From Hahella chejuensis KCTC 2396 (lineage in GTDB: Bacteria > Pseudomonadota > Gammaproteobacteria > Pseudomonadales > Oleiphilaceae), in NCBI RefSeq assembly GCF_000012985.1, contig NC_007645.1, positions 930,001 to 994,000 on the forward strand: 64,000 nt of DNA, written 5' to 3'. Position numbers and translations under genes: made by a program. The notes beneath the pieces were generated by a model. The model saw nothing but the letters and a program-made list of their open reading frames with translations. It ran no database searches and had not been told where the DNA came from. Position 1 is the first letter of the stretch, and every line of letters starts with the position of its first letter. Shown here piece by piece: positions 48,167 to 56,022 of the stretch.

Positions 48167-49072
48167 TTGCTGAGAGTGAAGCACGAGACGGTCTACCGCT
48201 ATCCGGGACCGGCTTCGCTCGCCTATAACGCCGCCTGGCTGGAGCCGCTGTCCGGTGACGGTCAAATGCGCATTGAGCACCGCTTGAAGGTGGACCCCAA
48301 GCCGCAGTTTCAGAATCTGAGAACAGACGCCTTTGGCAATCAGATGCACTACTTTGAAGTGCATAAGCCTCATTCTGCGCTCAAGGTGGTGAGCGAGGCG
48401 ATTGTGGAACGCCGCCCGAGACCGCATAACGAGGCTTGCGCGGCGCCGTGGGAGCTTGCGCGCTACGCCGCAGCATCCAGCCCGGCGGAGCGCACGGCGC
48501 TTTGCTCTTTCGCTTATCCAGACGCCTCTATTCCGATTATTGATGAAGTGATCGACTATACCTTGGTCAGTTTTAAAAAAGGGCGCGCGTTGAATGAAGC
48601 AGTAAAAGAATTCTCCGCCCGCATCTATCGGGACTTCAAGTACACGTCCGGCGCCACGCAGGTGGACACCAGCGTCACGGAATTCTGGGAGTTGCGCAAA
48701 GGCGTGTGTCAGGACTTCGCCAATCTGGCGGTGTTGGGGCTGCGGGCCATCGGTCTGGCGGCTGCTTACGTCAGCGGCTACGTGCTTACTTATCCTGCGG
48801 AGGGCGAGAAAAAGCGCCAGGGCGCGGACGCCTCTCATGCCTGGTTCGCCGTGCATGCGCCGGGCTACGGTTGGATTCATGTGGACCCGACCAACAACAT
48901 GTGGGTGGCGAAAGAACATATCATCGTGGCGATAGGGCGGGGTTACACCGACGTACCGCCGCTCAAGGGCGTTTGTTACGGAGGGGGCCAGCAGCAGCCT
49001 GAAGTTGCGGTAACCGTAGACATAATAAAACGAGAGGATCTCTTCCATGGGCATTCAATGGAAAGACTATAA
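48167..49072 (+). CDS. Transglutaminase-like cysteine protein
   Basis: About 301 residues if started at TTG 48167; the frame is open to 48107 inside the previous gene, and a GTG at 48176 fits the family N-terminus (VKHETVYRY) almost as well. The transglutaminase N domain is followed by the core triad C181 (RKGVCQDFANLA), H224 (ASHAWFAV) and D240 (VDPTNN). It may act as a peptidase or amidotransferase on the ligase products. It overlaps the next gene by 26 bases. Confidence 0.85.
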   Translation: MLRVKHETVYRYPGPASLAYNAAWLEPLSGDGQMRIEHRLKVDPKPQFQNLRTDAFGNQMHYFEVHKPHSALKVVSEAIVERRPRPHNEACAAPWELARYAAASSPAERTALCSFAYPDASIPIIDEVIDYTLVSFKKGRALNEAVKEFSARIYRDFKYTSGATQVDTSVTEFWELRKGVCQDFANLAVLGLRAIGLAAAYVSGYVLTYPAEGEKKRQGADASHAWFAVHAPGYGWIHVDPTNNMWVAKEHIIVAIGRGYTDVPPLKGVCYGGGQQQPEVAVTVDIIKREDLFHGHSMERL

Positions 49073-50498
49073 ATACCCTGAACTCTATGACGAATTGATT
49101 GATGGCAAAGGGAAGCCAAGGAAAGTGGCGGAAACGTTGGCCAGACATATGGCGGAAATGGAAGACGAGGAACTGGAGCGACTGAAAAGCACCTCCGAGC
49201 TGGCGATCAAGGAAATGGGCATCACCTTTACCGTCTACGATCAGGAAGGCGGCTCTATCGACCGGCAGTGGCCCTTCGACATTATCCCCAGAGTGATGAG
49301 CAAAAAAGAGTGGGATGTGGTCGACGCCGGACTTAAACAGCGCGTCAAAGCGCTCAATATGTTTATCGACGACATCTATCACGACCAGAAGATCGTTAAA
49401 GATAAAGTCTTCCCCAAAGATCTGCTGAGCAAATCCAAGAACTTTCGTAAGCAATGTATTGGCGTGAACCCAGCGCATGGCGTGTGGGCGCATATTTGCG
49501 GTTCGGATTTGGTGCGCCATTCCGATGGGCAGATATACGTGCTGGAGGACAACCTGCGGGTGCCGTCGGGCGTGTCCTATCTGCTGGAAAACCGGCAGGT
49601 CATGAAGCGCGTATTCGCGGACCTGTTCGGCGACTTCAGCATCTTGCCGGTGGACGATTATCCCTCGCAGCTGTTCGATACGCTGGCGGCGCTATCGCCG
49701 CGCCCGGCGGATTATCCTCAGGTCGTGGTGCTGACCCCGGGCATTTATAACTCCGCTTATTTTGAGCACGCTTATCTCGCTCAGCAGATGGGGTGTGAGC
49801 TGGTTGAAGGCACTGATTTGGTGGTGACCGATGACGACTGCGTTTACATGAAAACCATTTATGGTCTGGAGCGGGTCGACGTGATCTATCGCCGCGTGGA
49901 CGACCTGTTTCTGGACCCGGAAGCCTTCAATCCTGATTCCGTGCTAGGCGTGCGCGGTCTGATGCGGGCCTGGTTGAAAGGCAATGTGGCGCTGGCCAAT
50001 GCGCCGGGCGCCGGCGTGGCGGACGACAAAGTGGTGTACGCCTTTGTGCCGGACATGATCAAGTACTACCTGAGCGAGGAAATGATCCTGCCCAATGTGC
50101 CCACTTATTTATGTATGAAGGACGATGATCGCAAATACGTGCTCTCGCATCTGGAGGAACTGGTGGTGAAGCCCGCCAATGAATCTGGAGGCTATGGCAT
50201 GTTGGTCGGGCCTAGGTCCACCAAAAAAGAGCGGGAAAAATTCGCGGAGCTGATTGAAGCCGACCCGCGTAACTATATCGCGCAGCCGACCCTGAATCTC
50301 AGCACTGCGCCTACGCTGGTGGACGGTAAGGTGGAGCCGCGACACCTGGACATGCGTCCTTTCATTCTTTCCAGCGACCAGATTTACGTGACCACCGGCG
50401 GACTGACCCGGGTGGCGCTGAGAAAAGGATCGCTGGTGGTGAATTCCTCCCAGGGCGGGGGGAGTAAAGATACTTGGATCATAGACGAGGAGGCCTGA
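49047..50498 (+). CDS. Circularly permuted ATP-grasp protein
   Basis: 483 residues, ATG preceded by GAGAGGATC. Signatures mirror the fused paralogue: VLEDNLRVPSGVSYLLENR, VVLTPGIYNSAYFEHAYLA, VIYRRVDDLFLDP, LVVKPANESGGYGM. Predicted ATP-dependent carboxylate-amine ligase. Its stop is one base before the Alpha-E start. Confidence 0.9.
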   Translation: MGIQWKDYKYPELYDELIDGKGKPRKVAETLARHMAEMEDEELERLKSTSELAIKEMGITFTVYDQEGGSIDRQWPFDIIPRVMSKKEWDVVDAGLKQRVKALNMFIDDIYHDQKIVKDKVFPKDLLSKSKNFRKQCIGVNPAHGVWAHICGSDLVRHSDGQIYVLEDNLRVPSGVSYLLENRQVMKRVFADLFGDFSILPVDDYPSQLFDTLAALSPRPADYPQVVVLTPGIYNSAYFEHAYLAQQMGCELVEGTDLVVTDDDCVYMKTIYGLERVDVIYRRVDDLFLDPEAFNPDSVLGVRGLMRAWLKGNVALANAPGAGVADDKVVYAFVPDMIKYYLSEEMILPNVPTYLCMKDDDRKYVLSHLEELVVKPANESGGYGMLVGPRSTKKEREKFAELIEADPRNYIAQPTLNLSTAPTLVDGKVEPRHLDMRPFILSSDQIYVTTGGLTRVALRKGSLVVNSSQGGGSKDTWIIDEEA

Positions 50499-50499
50499 A

Positions 50500-51453
50500 A
50501 TGCTCTCACGAGTAGCCGGAAACATATACTGGATGGCCCGGTATCTTGAGCGTGCGGAGGACATGGCGCGCCTGATCAACGTCAACGCCAATCTGACCCT
50601 GGACTTGCCGAAAGGCTTGTCGCCAATTTGGGGACAGCTCATCGCCATCACCGGCGTCGGCGAACTTTATGAAGGTGAATTTGATGAGCGCTCGGTGCTG
50701 AAATTCTTGATTGCGGAAAACAACAATCCGGTTTCCATCCTGTCCTGTATGGCCTATGCGCGGGAAAACGCCCGCACCATTCGCGATGTCATTCCCCGGG
50801 AAGTGTGGGAAGCCATCAACCGGGTTTACCTTTACGCCAAAGATCATGCGCAACAGGCGTTGACCAAGCGCGGTCGTTATCCTTTTCTTTTCGAAATCAT
50901 CAGTGAATGCCAGCATATAACCGGTATTCTGGCGGGCACGATGAATCACGACGCGGGATATACCTTCCTGAAGGTGGGGCGCAATCTTGAGCGGGCGGAT
51001 ATGACCAGCCGCATCATCGACACCCGTTCCGCTAACTTGGTGCCAGACGCCATAGTGACCAAAGCCACTAACGATAACCTGCAATGGATGAGCGTGCTCA
51101 AGTCGCTGACCGGCTATCAGATGTATCGGCGCGAAATGCAGGTGCGTATCCAACGCCAGGAAGTGTTGAAATTCCTGATTCAATCGAAAGTGTTCCCCAG
51201 GGCGATAGCCCATGCCATGTCGGAAGTGGAGAAAGCGTTGGAGTCGCTGCCGAACCATGAAAAGGCGCAATTGGTGATTCATCGCATCAACCGGCAGATC
51301 GACAATGTGGAGATCGCCAAGCTGAAGCAGACGGAGCTGCAGAACTTTATGGATCAATTACAGGTAGGGTTTGCGCAGACTCATGAGGAACTGGGCGTCG
51401 CCTATTTTGGCGGCCAGGTCAGCGCTCAGACGCAGAGCCAGGACGCAGCATAG
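50500..51453 (+). CDS. Alpha-E domain protein
   Basis: 317 residues, all alpha-helical, beginning MLSRVAGNIYWMARYLERAE, the DUF403 (Alpha-E) signature. Conserved RENARTIRDV and LKVGRNLERADM follow. Alpha-E proteins have no proven activity; they always travel with the permuted ATP-grasp ligases and probably bind them. Last gene of the Anbu-linked cluster, convergent with the next gene across 20 bases. Confidence 0.9.
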   Translation: MLSRVAGNIYWMARYLERAEDMARLINVNANLTLDLPKGLSPIWGQLIAITGVGELYEGEFDERSVLKFLIAENNNPVSILSCMAYARENARTIRDVIPREVWEAINRVYLYAKDHAQQALTKRGRYPFLFEIISECQHITGILAGTMNHDAGYTFLKVGRNLERADMTSRIIDTRSANLVPDAIVTKATNDNLQWMSVLKSLTGYQMYRREMQVRIQRQEVLKFLIQSKVFPRAIAHAMSEVEKALESLPNHEKAQLVIHRINRQIDNVEIAKLKQTELQNFMDQLQVGFAQTHEELGVAYFGGQVSAQTQSQDAA

Positions 51454-51473
51454 CGGCTGCGCCCTGTATTGGA

Positions 51474-51797
51474 TCACTCCAGCAGAGACTGGGCGAAGGC
51501 GATCAGCTCTTCCGCCGCTTTCTCCCGGATAGCAAGGGTGTCTTCAGGATCAATATCGTACTTCTGCGCCAGTAAAGTGAAGTCCTCTGCGCGCAGAGAT
51601 ACGGTCAGGCGGGGACGGATGGGGGTTTTGTTGTAAGACAGCCCCAGTATCTTGCGAATCATGTCCGGCGGATTCAGGTCCTGCTCCAGAGCCGCCCGCT
51701 TCAACACTTGCTGCACTTCCTTGGATACGTCAAAAGCAAGTTGGGTGGCTCTCACCGCTTTTTGTTCTTCAAGCCAACGATCTTTACCTTTATTCAA
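51474..51797 (-). CDS. 107-residue uncharacterised protein in the YjfI/PspA operon
   Basis: Mainly helical, charged, with a short beta segment (PRLTVSLRAEDF) followed by a helix, an arrangement that would fit a ribbon-helix-helix type DNA-binding protein but is not diagnostic. It lies 117 bases after the PspA gene on the same strand. It is the only nearby candidate for a regulator binding the four palindromes at 53047-53210, which is speculative. No family recognised. Confidence 0.6.
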   Translation of the reverse strand: MNKGKDRWLEEQKAVRATQLAFDVSKEVQQVLKRAALEQDLNPPDMIRKILGLSYNKTPIRPRLTVSLRAEDFTLLAQKYDIDPEDTLAIREKAAEELIAFAQSLLE

Positions 51798-51914
51798 CGT
51801 TATCTCCTGGCGCCGCTCCGGTTATCAGGTCGCCTTTCATATGATTTCTCATTGATAGTAAAAGCAGCCTGTGAGGGCTGCGTAGATGTCATTAGCATGT
51901 TTGTCGCAACGCAT

Positions 51915-52607
51915 TTAAGACTTCTGCGCCTTCAGGCGATCAAGAATGTCGCGGGCGCTGTGTTTGTCCCCGGTCAGACCGGCGGCGTCAAGTCGCTTGG
52001 CCAATGGGTCTTCATTACGCTCAGCCTGTAGTTCTTCGCCGGCTTCTATTTGATAGTCCGTCATCTGCTGGCTGCGCTTGATGCGCTCAAGCGTCTCTCG
52101 CGCCGATCCCAGATTGGCGTTGTGGGCGGCGGCGCTGTCTGCAATCTGCAGCGTGGCTTTTTGCACTTTATCTGTAGTCTGTACGACAGCGAGATCGCGC
52201 TCGTTATCGGCGATTAATTTTTCCGCCTTCTGAATATTGTTCTTGAGACGCTGGATCTGCTCGTTATAGCGGCGGCTGATGGCTAGCTGTTCGTTCACGT
52301 CCGCTTCCAGCTTGGCGATTTTCTCCGCTGCTTGCAGGGCGAGCGCTTCGTCATTCTGTTTGAGCGCGGCCAGGGCTTCGGCTTCACGCTTGGCGATGTC
52401 CAGGCGTAGAGACTTTGTTGTGGCGTCCGCCTCCAGTTTATGGGCCATGACATCCGTCAGGCTGCGTTTTGCGTCCTCAATATGGCCTTTGGCGGTATCA
52501 ATTTCTTTTTCAATGGCGCGTACGCCGTCCGCATCCATCACGGCTTCTCCCATTTCCCTCACGCCCCCGCGTAATGCGGTCAGTAGCTTTTCGATGATGC
52601 TGCTCAT
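51915..52607 (-). CDS. yjfJ: PspA/IM30-family protein (YjfJ-like)
   Basis: 230 residues, almost wholly coiled coil, with CCGGAGGTG upstream of the ATG. Start MSSIIEKLLTALRGGVREMG; further DTAKGHIEDAKRSLTDVMAH. It belongs to the PspA/Vipp1/ESCRT-III-like superfamily that forms assemblies on the inner membrane. Its position directly after yjfI matches the Escherichia coli yjfIJ order. It is a second, intact PspA-family gene besides the broken one at 8353-8884. Confidence 0.9.
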   Translation of the reverse strand: MSSIIEKLLTALRGGVREMGEAVMDADGVRAIEKEIDTAKGHIEDAKRSLTDVMAHKLEADATTKSLRLDIAKREAEALAALKQNDEALALQAAEKIAKLEADVNEQLAISRRYNEQIQRLKNNIQKAEKLIADNERDLAVVQTTDKVQKATLQIADSAAAHNANLGSARETLERIKRSQQMTDYQIEAGEELQAERNEDPLAKRLDAAGLTGDKHSARDILDRLKAQKS

Positions 52608-52624
52608 GGAACACCTCCGGTGAT

Positions 52625-53032
52625 CTATTTCAAATACTCTTCAAAGGCCTGGAAACAGTCGTTGGCGTTGCGGGCCAAGGTCACCAGTTCTTTCAGGACG
52701 TTTTCGAGAATGGATAGAGGCGACAGGGCGCCGTAAATGACGTAGAAGTCGTCGACAATGGCGAAAGCGCTCAGGGGCATCGGTAAGCTCATTTCCAGTA
52801 GCGACTCATTTAACTCCGCGAGACGGGATTCCAGCAGTTCCCCCTTGCGGAATAGATAGCTGATGCATAGGATTTGTGTCTCTGTAGCGGTTACGTATAT
52901 CGGTAATGCATCCAGGTCCGACACCTGCACCTGCAACACCTCCACTTCTCCCCGAATCGGGAGGCAGTCGAATGTGTGGCCTTCATAAGCGGCGTCGGAT
53001 AACTTGAGGGCTAAATCGTTTATTAAACTCAC
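52625..53032 (-). CDS. yjfI: YjfI-family (DUF2170) protein
   Basis: 135 residues from the GTG at 53032, chosen because GAGGAGA lies just upstream and it matches E. coli YjfI length; the frame is open 18 codons further. EVEVLQVQVSD, ILCISYLFRKGELLESRLAE and MPLSAFAIVDDFYVIYGALS are DUF2170 hallmarks. Cytoplasmic, probably a partner of the PspA protein encoded 17 bases downstream. A palindrome GACATAATATGTC ends 14 bases before the start codon. Confidence 0.9.
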   Translation of the reverse strand: MSLINDLALKLSDAAYEGHTFDCLPIRGEVEVLQVQVSDLDALPIYVTATETQILCISYLFRKGELLESRLAELNESLLEMSLPMPLSAFAIVDDFYVIYGALSPLSILENVLKELVTLARNANDCFQAFEEYLK

Positions 53033-53046
53033 CGTTGTCTCCTCGC

Positions 53047-53059
53047 GACATAATATGTC
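53047..53059. promoter_or_regulatory. Palindromic operator site 1
   Basis: GACATA-A-TATGTC, a perfect 13-bp palindrome with an odd centre, 14 bases upstream of the yjfI start codon on the minus strand. Confidence 0.65.
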
Positions 53060-53081
53060 CCGCGTCGATCGTAATGGTCGC

Positions 53082-53094
53082 GCCATATCATGTC
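53082..53094. promoter_or_regulatory. Palindromic operator site 2
   Basis: GCCATATCATGTC; its complement GACATGATATGGC is a degenerate copy of the same palindrome, 35 bp from site 1 centre to centre. Confidence 0.5.
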
Positions 53095-53168
53095 AATCTA
53101 AAAAAGCGTCGGATTTACAGCTAAGCTTAAACGCTAAATGATTTGTTTGAAGGACGAAATTTTCTGTT

Positions 53169-53181
53169 GACATAATATGGC
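53169..53181. promoter_or_regulatory. Palindromic operator site 3
   Basis: GACATAATATGGC, one base away from the perfect palindrome, on the yqiJ side of the divergent promoter region. Confidence 0.55.
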
Positions 53182-53197
53182 CGTCCTGAGTATTAAT

Positions 53198-53210
53198 GAC
53201 ATAGTATGTC
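53198..53210. promoter_or_regulatory. Palindromic operator site 4
   Basis: GACATA-G-TATGTC, perfect palindrome, 14 bases upstream of the yqiJ start codon and so the mirror image of site 1 relative to its gene. Confidence 0.65.
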
Positions 53211-53224
53211 GTAAGAGGTGAGAT

Positions 53225-53866
53225 ATGGAAGCATACTTGGCAACAATTTTTTCGTTTCCGACTGTGGTTTTCACAGTCCTTTTAGGGATTGTCGTCTGCT
53301 ATTGGATTCTCGCCATTATCGGCCTGCTTGACCTTGATCCTTTCGATTTGGATCTTGATCTGGATGTGGCCGACGCGCAGGGGTTGGCGGGATTGATGGT
53401 TACCCTTGGCTTAACCGGCGTTCCACTGCCTTTGGTGTTGAGTTTCCTGGCCATGTACGGCTGGCTTCTCACCTATTTCGTTTCACTGTATATCCTGATT
53501 CCCATGTTTGGAGGCGTTATCCTGTATATCGCTGGAGCAGGCGTTATCGCCATCGCCTTTGGGATATCTATTCTGTTGACGGCTAAATCCATACGGCCTT
53601 TGCGTCCTTTGTTTCGCAAAGCGTATGGGACGGCAAGCGCTAAGGTCGTTGTCATCGGAAGAACCGGGACGGTTCGTTCAGGGAGCATCAGTGAGACGTT
53701 TGGTGAAGCGGAAATAACCATAGACGGCGCGCATCTCATTCTGAAGGTCAGGGGAGAGGCGGGCTTGAATCTGAAGCGTGGAGATAAAGTCATATTCATT
53801 AAATACCTGGAAGCGGAAAACGCATATCAGGTGATGCCCGAAGAAGACTTTTTGGCGGACTCTTGA
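53225..53866 (+). CDS. yqiJ: YqiJ-like membrane protein with OB-fold (NfeD-like) domain
   Basis: 213 residues, AAGAGGTGAG before the ATG. Three to four helices occupy the N-terminal 125 residues, separated by an Asp/Leu-rich loop (DLDPFDLDLDLDVADAQG). The C-terminal 75 residues form a beta-barrel (RTGTVRSGSISETFGEAE, then GDKVIFIKYL) as in NfeD/YqiJ. NfeD-type proteins are partners of flotillins; the flotillin gene starts 74 bases downstream. Confidence 0.88.
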   Translation: MEAYLATIFSFPTVVFTVLLGIVVCYWILAIIGLLDLDPFDLDLDLDVADAQGLAGLMVTLGLTGVPLPLVLSFLAMYGWLLTYFVSLYILIPMFGGVILYIAGAGVIAIAFGISILLTAKSIRPLRPLFRKAYGTASAKVVVIGRTGTVRSGSISETFGEAEITIDGAHLILKVRGEAGLNLKRGDKVIFIKYLEAENAYQVMPEEDFLADS

Positions 53867-53939
53867 TAGTCGCTTTGCAATATTTCGAACTAAATAAATT
53901 CATAAATCAACTAGGCATAGAGCTAGGAGAAAGTAGCTT

Positions 53940-55934
53940 ATGGAAGCGGGAGCTTTTATTGGTGTTTCTGTTTTTATCGGAGGTGGTTTCCTAATACTGC
54001 TGGGAATTATCGGCCTGTTTAAAGCCTTCTACAAGAAAGTAGAACAAGGACAAGCGCTGATTGTTAACGATACAACGACCCAGCCGAAAGTGTATTTTAC
54101 CGGCGCCATGGTGCTGCCGGTTCTTCACAAAGCCGAAACCATGAAAATTTCGGTTATCACGCTGGAGATTGATCGCCGCGGTAAAGACGGCCTGATCTGT
54201 CAGGATAACCTGCGCGCTGATATTACTGTCGCGTTCTATTTGCGGGTGAACGAGACCGCGGAAGACGTGCTGAAAGTGGCGAAGGCGGTGGGCGTGTCCC
54301 GCGCATCCGATCGCGTCGCCGTCAACGAGCTGTTTAACGCCAAGTTCTCTGAGGCGCTGAAGACTGTCGGTAAGCAGATGGAGTTTCTGGGTCTGTTTGA
54401 AGACCGTATCGGCTTCCGTGACCGCATTGTTCAGACCATCGGTAACGATCTGAACGGTTATGTTCTGGAAGACGTCGCCATTGACTATCTGGAGCAGACG
54501 CCTAAATCCAGCCTGGATTCCAGCAATATCCTCGATTCCGAGGGTATCAAGAAAATCACCGAGATCACGGCTCAACACAATATCCACACCAACCGTCTGG
54601 AGCGTGACGAAGAGCTGGAGATCAAACGCAAGAACGTCACCACGCGCGAAGCCATGCTGGAGCTGGAGCGCCAACAGGCTGACGCTGAAGCGAAGCAGAA
54701 GCGTGAAGTGGAATCCATTCAGGCCCGTGAAACGGCTGAGACTCAAAAGGTTCGCGAAGAAGAGCGCAAGAAAGCGGAAGAAGCGCGCATTCTGACGGAA
54801 GAGCAGCTGTCGATTGCGGAAGAGAATAAGCAGCGTCAGGTTGAAATTGCGGTTAAAAACCGTGAACGCGCAGTGGCGATTGAGCATGAAAAAGTTGAAA
54901 AAGCCCGTCAGTTGGAAATGGTCAACCGCGAGCGTGAAGTCGAATTGCAGCGTATCGCCAAAGAGAAGGAGCTGGAAGAGCAGCGTAAAGTCATCACTCT
55001 GACAATCAGCGAGCGTATCTCCGTCGAGAAGAAAGTGGCGGAAGAGGAAGAGCGCATCAAAGAAGTTCGCGAAGTGTCTCAGGCGGAGCGCGAGAAGCAA
55101 GTGCGTATTCTGGCGGCTCAGGCGGAAGCCGACGAGCAGCTGGTCAAACAGGTGAAAGCGGCGGAAGCTGAGAAAGAAAAAGCCGTGTTCCGCGCTCAGG
55201 AGATCAACACCATTGCGCAGGCGGAGCTGGAAGCTTCTTCCAAGAAAGCGGAAGCCAACAAGAAAGAAGCCGAGGGCATCCAGGCGATGGAAGCCGCATC
55301 AGGGCTGGCGCAGGCCCGCGTAGCGGAAGCCAAGGCGGCCGCCTACGAGCGCGAAGGACAGGCGAAAGCCAATGCCCAGAAAGCGGAAGGTCTGGCGAAA
55401 GCGGAAGTCATCGAAGCCCAAGCTGCCGCCAACGAGAAGAGTGGTCTGGCGGACGCCAAAGTGCTGGAAGAGAAACTGACCGCCAAAGCGCGCGGCGACG
55501 AGAGCATTGGTATGGCGAAAGCGCGGGCGGAAAGAGAGCTGGGCGCGACCGAAGCGGAAATCATCCGTCAGAAAGCCAAGGCGGAAGCAGACGGCCTGGT
55601 GGAGAAATTCAACGCGATGGGCAATATGTCTCCAGAAGCGCGCGAATTCGAAGAGTTCCGCATGCGTATGGACGCCGCCATCAAAGAAGTCATGGCGAGC
55701 ATCGAAGCCAACAAGTCTATTGCGACCGATCAGGCGCAAGTGCTGGCGCAAGCGCTGCAGAAGTCCAATATCGAGATTGTCGGCGGCGGCGGGGAATATT
55801 TCGAGAGCTTCTCCAAAGCACTGGCGGTTGGCAAAGCCATCGACGGCGTGGCCGGCAAGAGCCAGGCGGTGCAAGCGGCGCTGGACAAGCTGTTGTCCAT
55901 CACCGGCAAATCGTCCGGCGAAAAGTCCCACTAA
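53940..55934 (+). CDS. yqiK: Flotillin-like SPFH protein (YqiK)
   Basis: 664 residues, AGGAGA before the ATG. One membrane helix lies at about 5-28, then an SPFH/Band 7 domain (about 30-190). A very long charged coiled coil follows (about 210-590), rich in Glu, Ala and Lys with repeated KAEA and AEG heptads. A Gly-rich end segment (EIVGGGGEYFESFSKALAVG) closes the chain. Flotillins form large membrane scaffolds. The coiled-coil codons give a long minus-strand ORF as a shadow. Confidence 0.93.
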   Translation: MEAGAFIGVSVFIGGGFLILLGIIGLFKAFYKKVEQGQALIVNDTTTQPKVYFTGAMVLPVLHKAETMKISVITLEIDRRGKDGLICQDNLRADITVAFYLRVNETAEDVLKVAKAVGVSRASDRVAVNELFNAKFSEALKTVGKQMEFLGLFEDRIGFRDRIVQTIGNDLNGYVLEDVAIDYLEQTPKSSLDSSNILDSEGIKKITEITAQHNIHTNRLERDEELEIKRKNVTTREAMLELERQQADAEAKQKREVESIQARETAETQKVREEERKKAEEARILTEEQLSIAEENKQRQVEIAVKNRERAVAIEHEKVEKARQLEMVNREREVELQRIAKEKELEEQRKVITLTISERISVEKKVAEEEERIKEVREVSQAEREKQVRILAAQAEADEQLVKQVKAAEAEKEKAVFRAQEINTIAQAELEASSKKAEANKKEAEGIQAMEAASGLAQARVAEAKAAAYEREGQAKANAQKAEGLAKAEVIEAQAAANEKSGLADAKVLEEKLTAKARGDESIGMAKARAERELGATEAEIIRQKAKAEADGLVEKFNAMGNMSPEAREFEEFRMRMDAAIKEVMASIEANKSIATDQAQVLAQALQKSNIEIVGGGGEYFESFSKALAVGKAIDGVAGKSQAVQAALDKLLSITGKSSGEKSH

Positions 55935-56022
55935 CCCTTCGATCCTTTCTTTACAGTCTGACGGGCGACCTGGGTCGCCCGTTGAGCTGATCTGATAGAA
56001 CCGCAGTTTGGATGGAGTCTTT

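Noticed and set aside
48149-49054. 301-codon minus-strand ORF across the transglutaminase-like gene
   Set aside because: Opposite strand of a gene with a complete catalytic triad; no start signal.
53991-55100. 369-codon minus-strand ORF across the flotillin gene
   Set aside because: Phe/Leu-rich mirror of the Glu/Ala/Lys coiled coil; no independent motifs.
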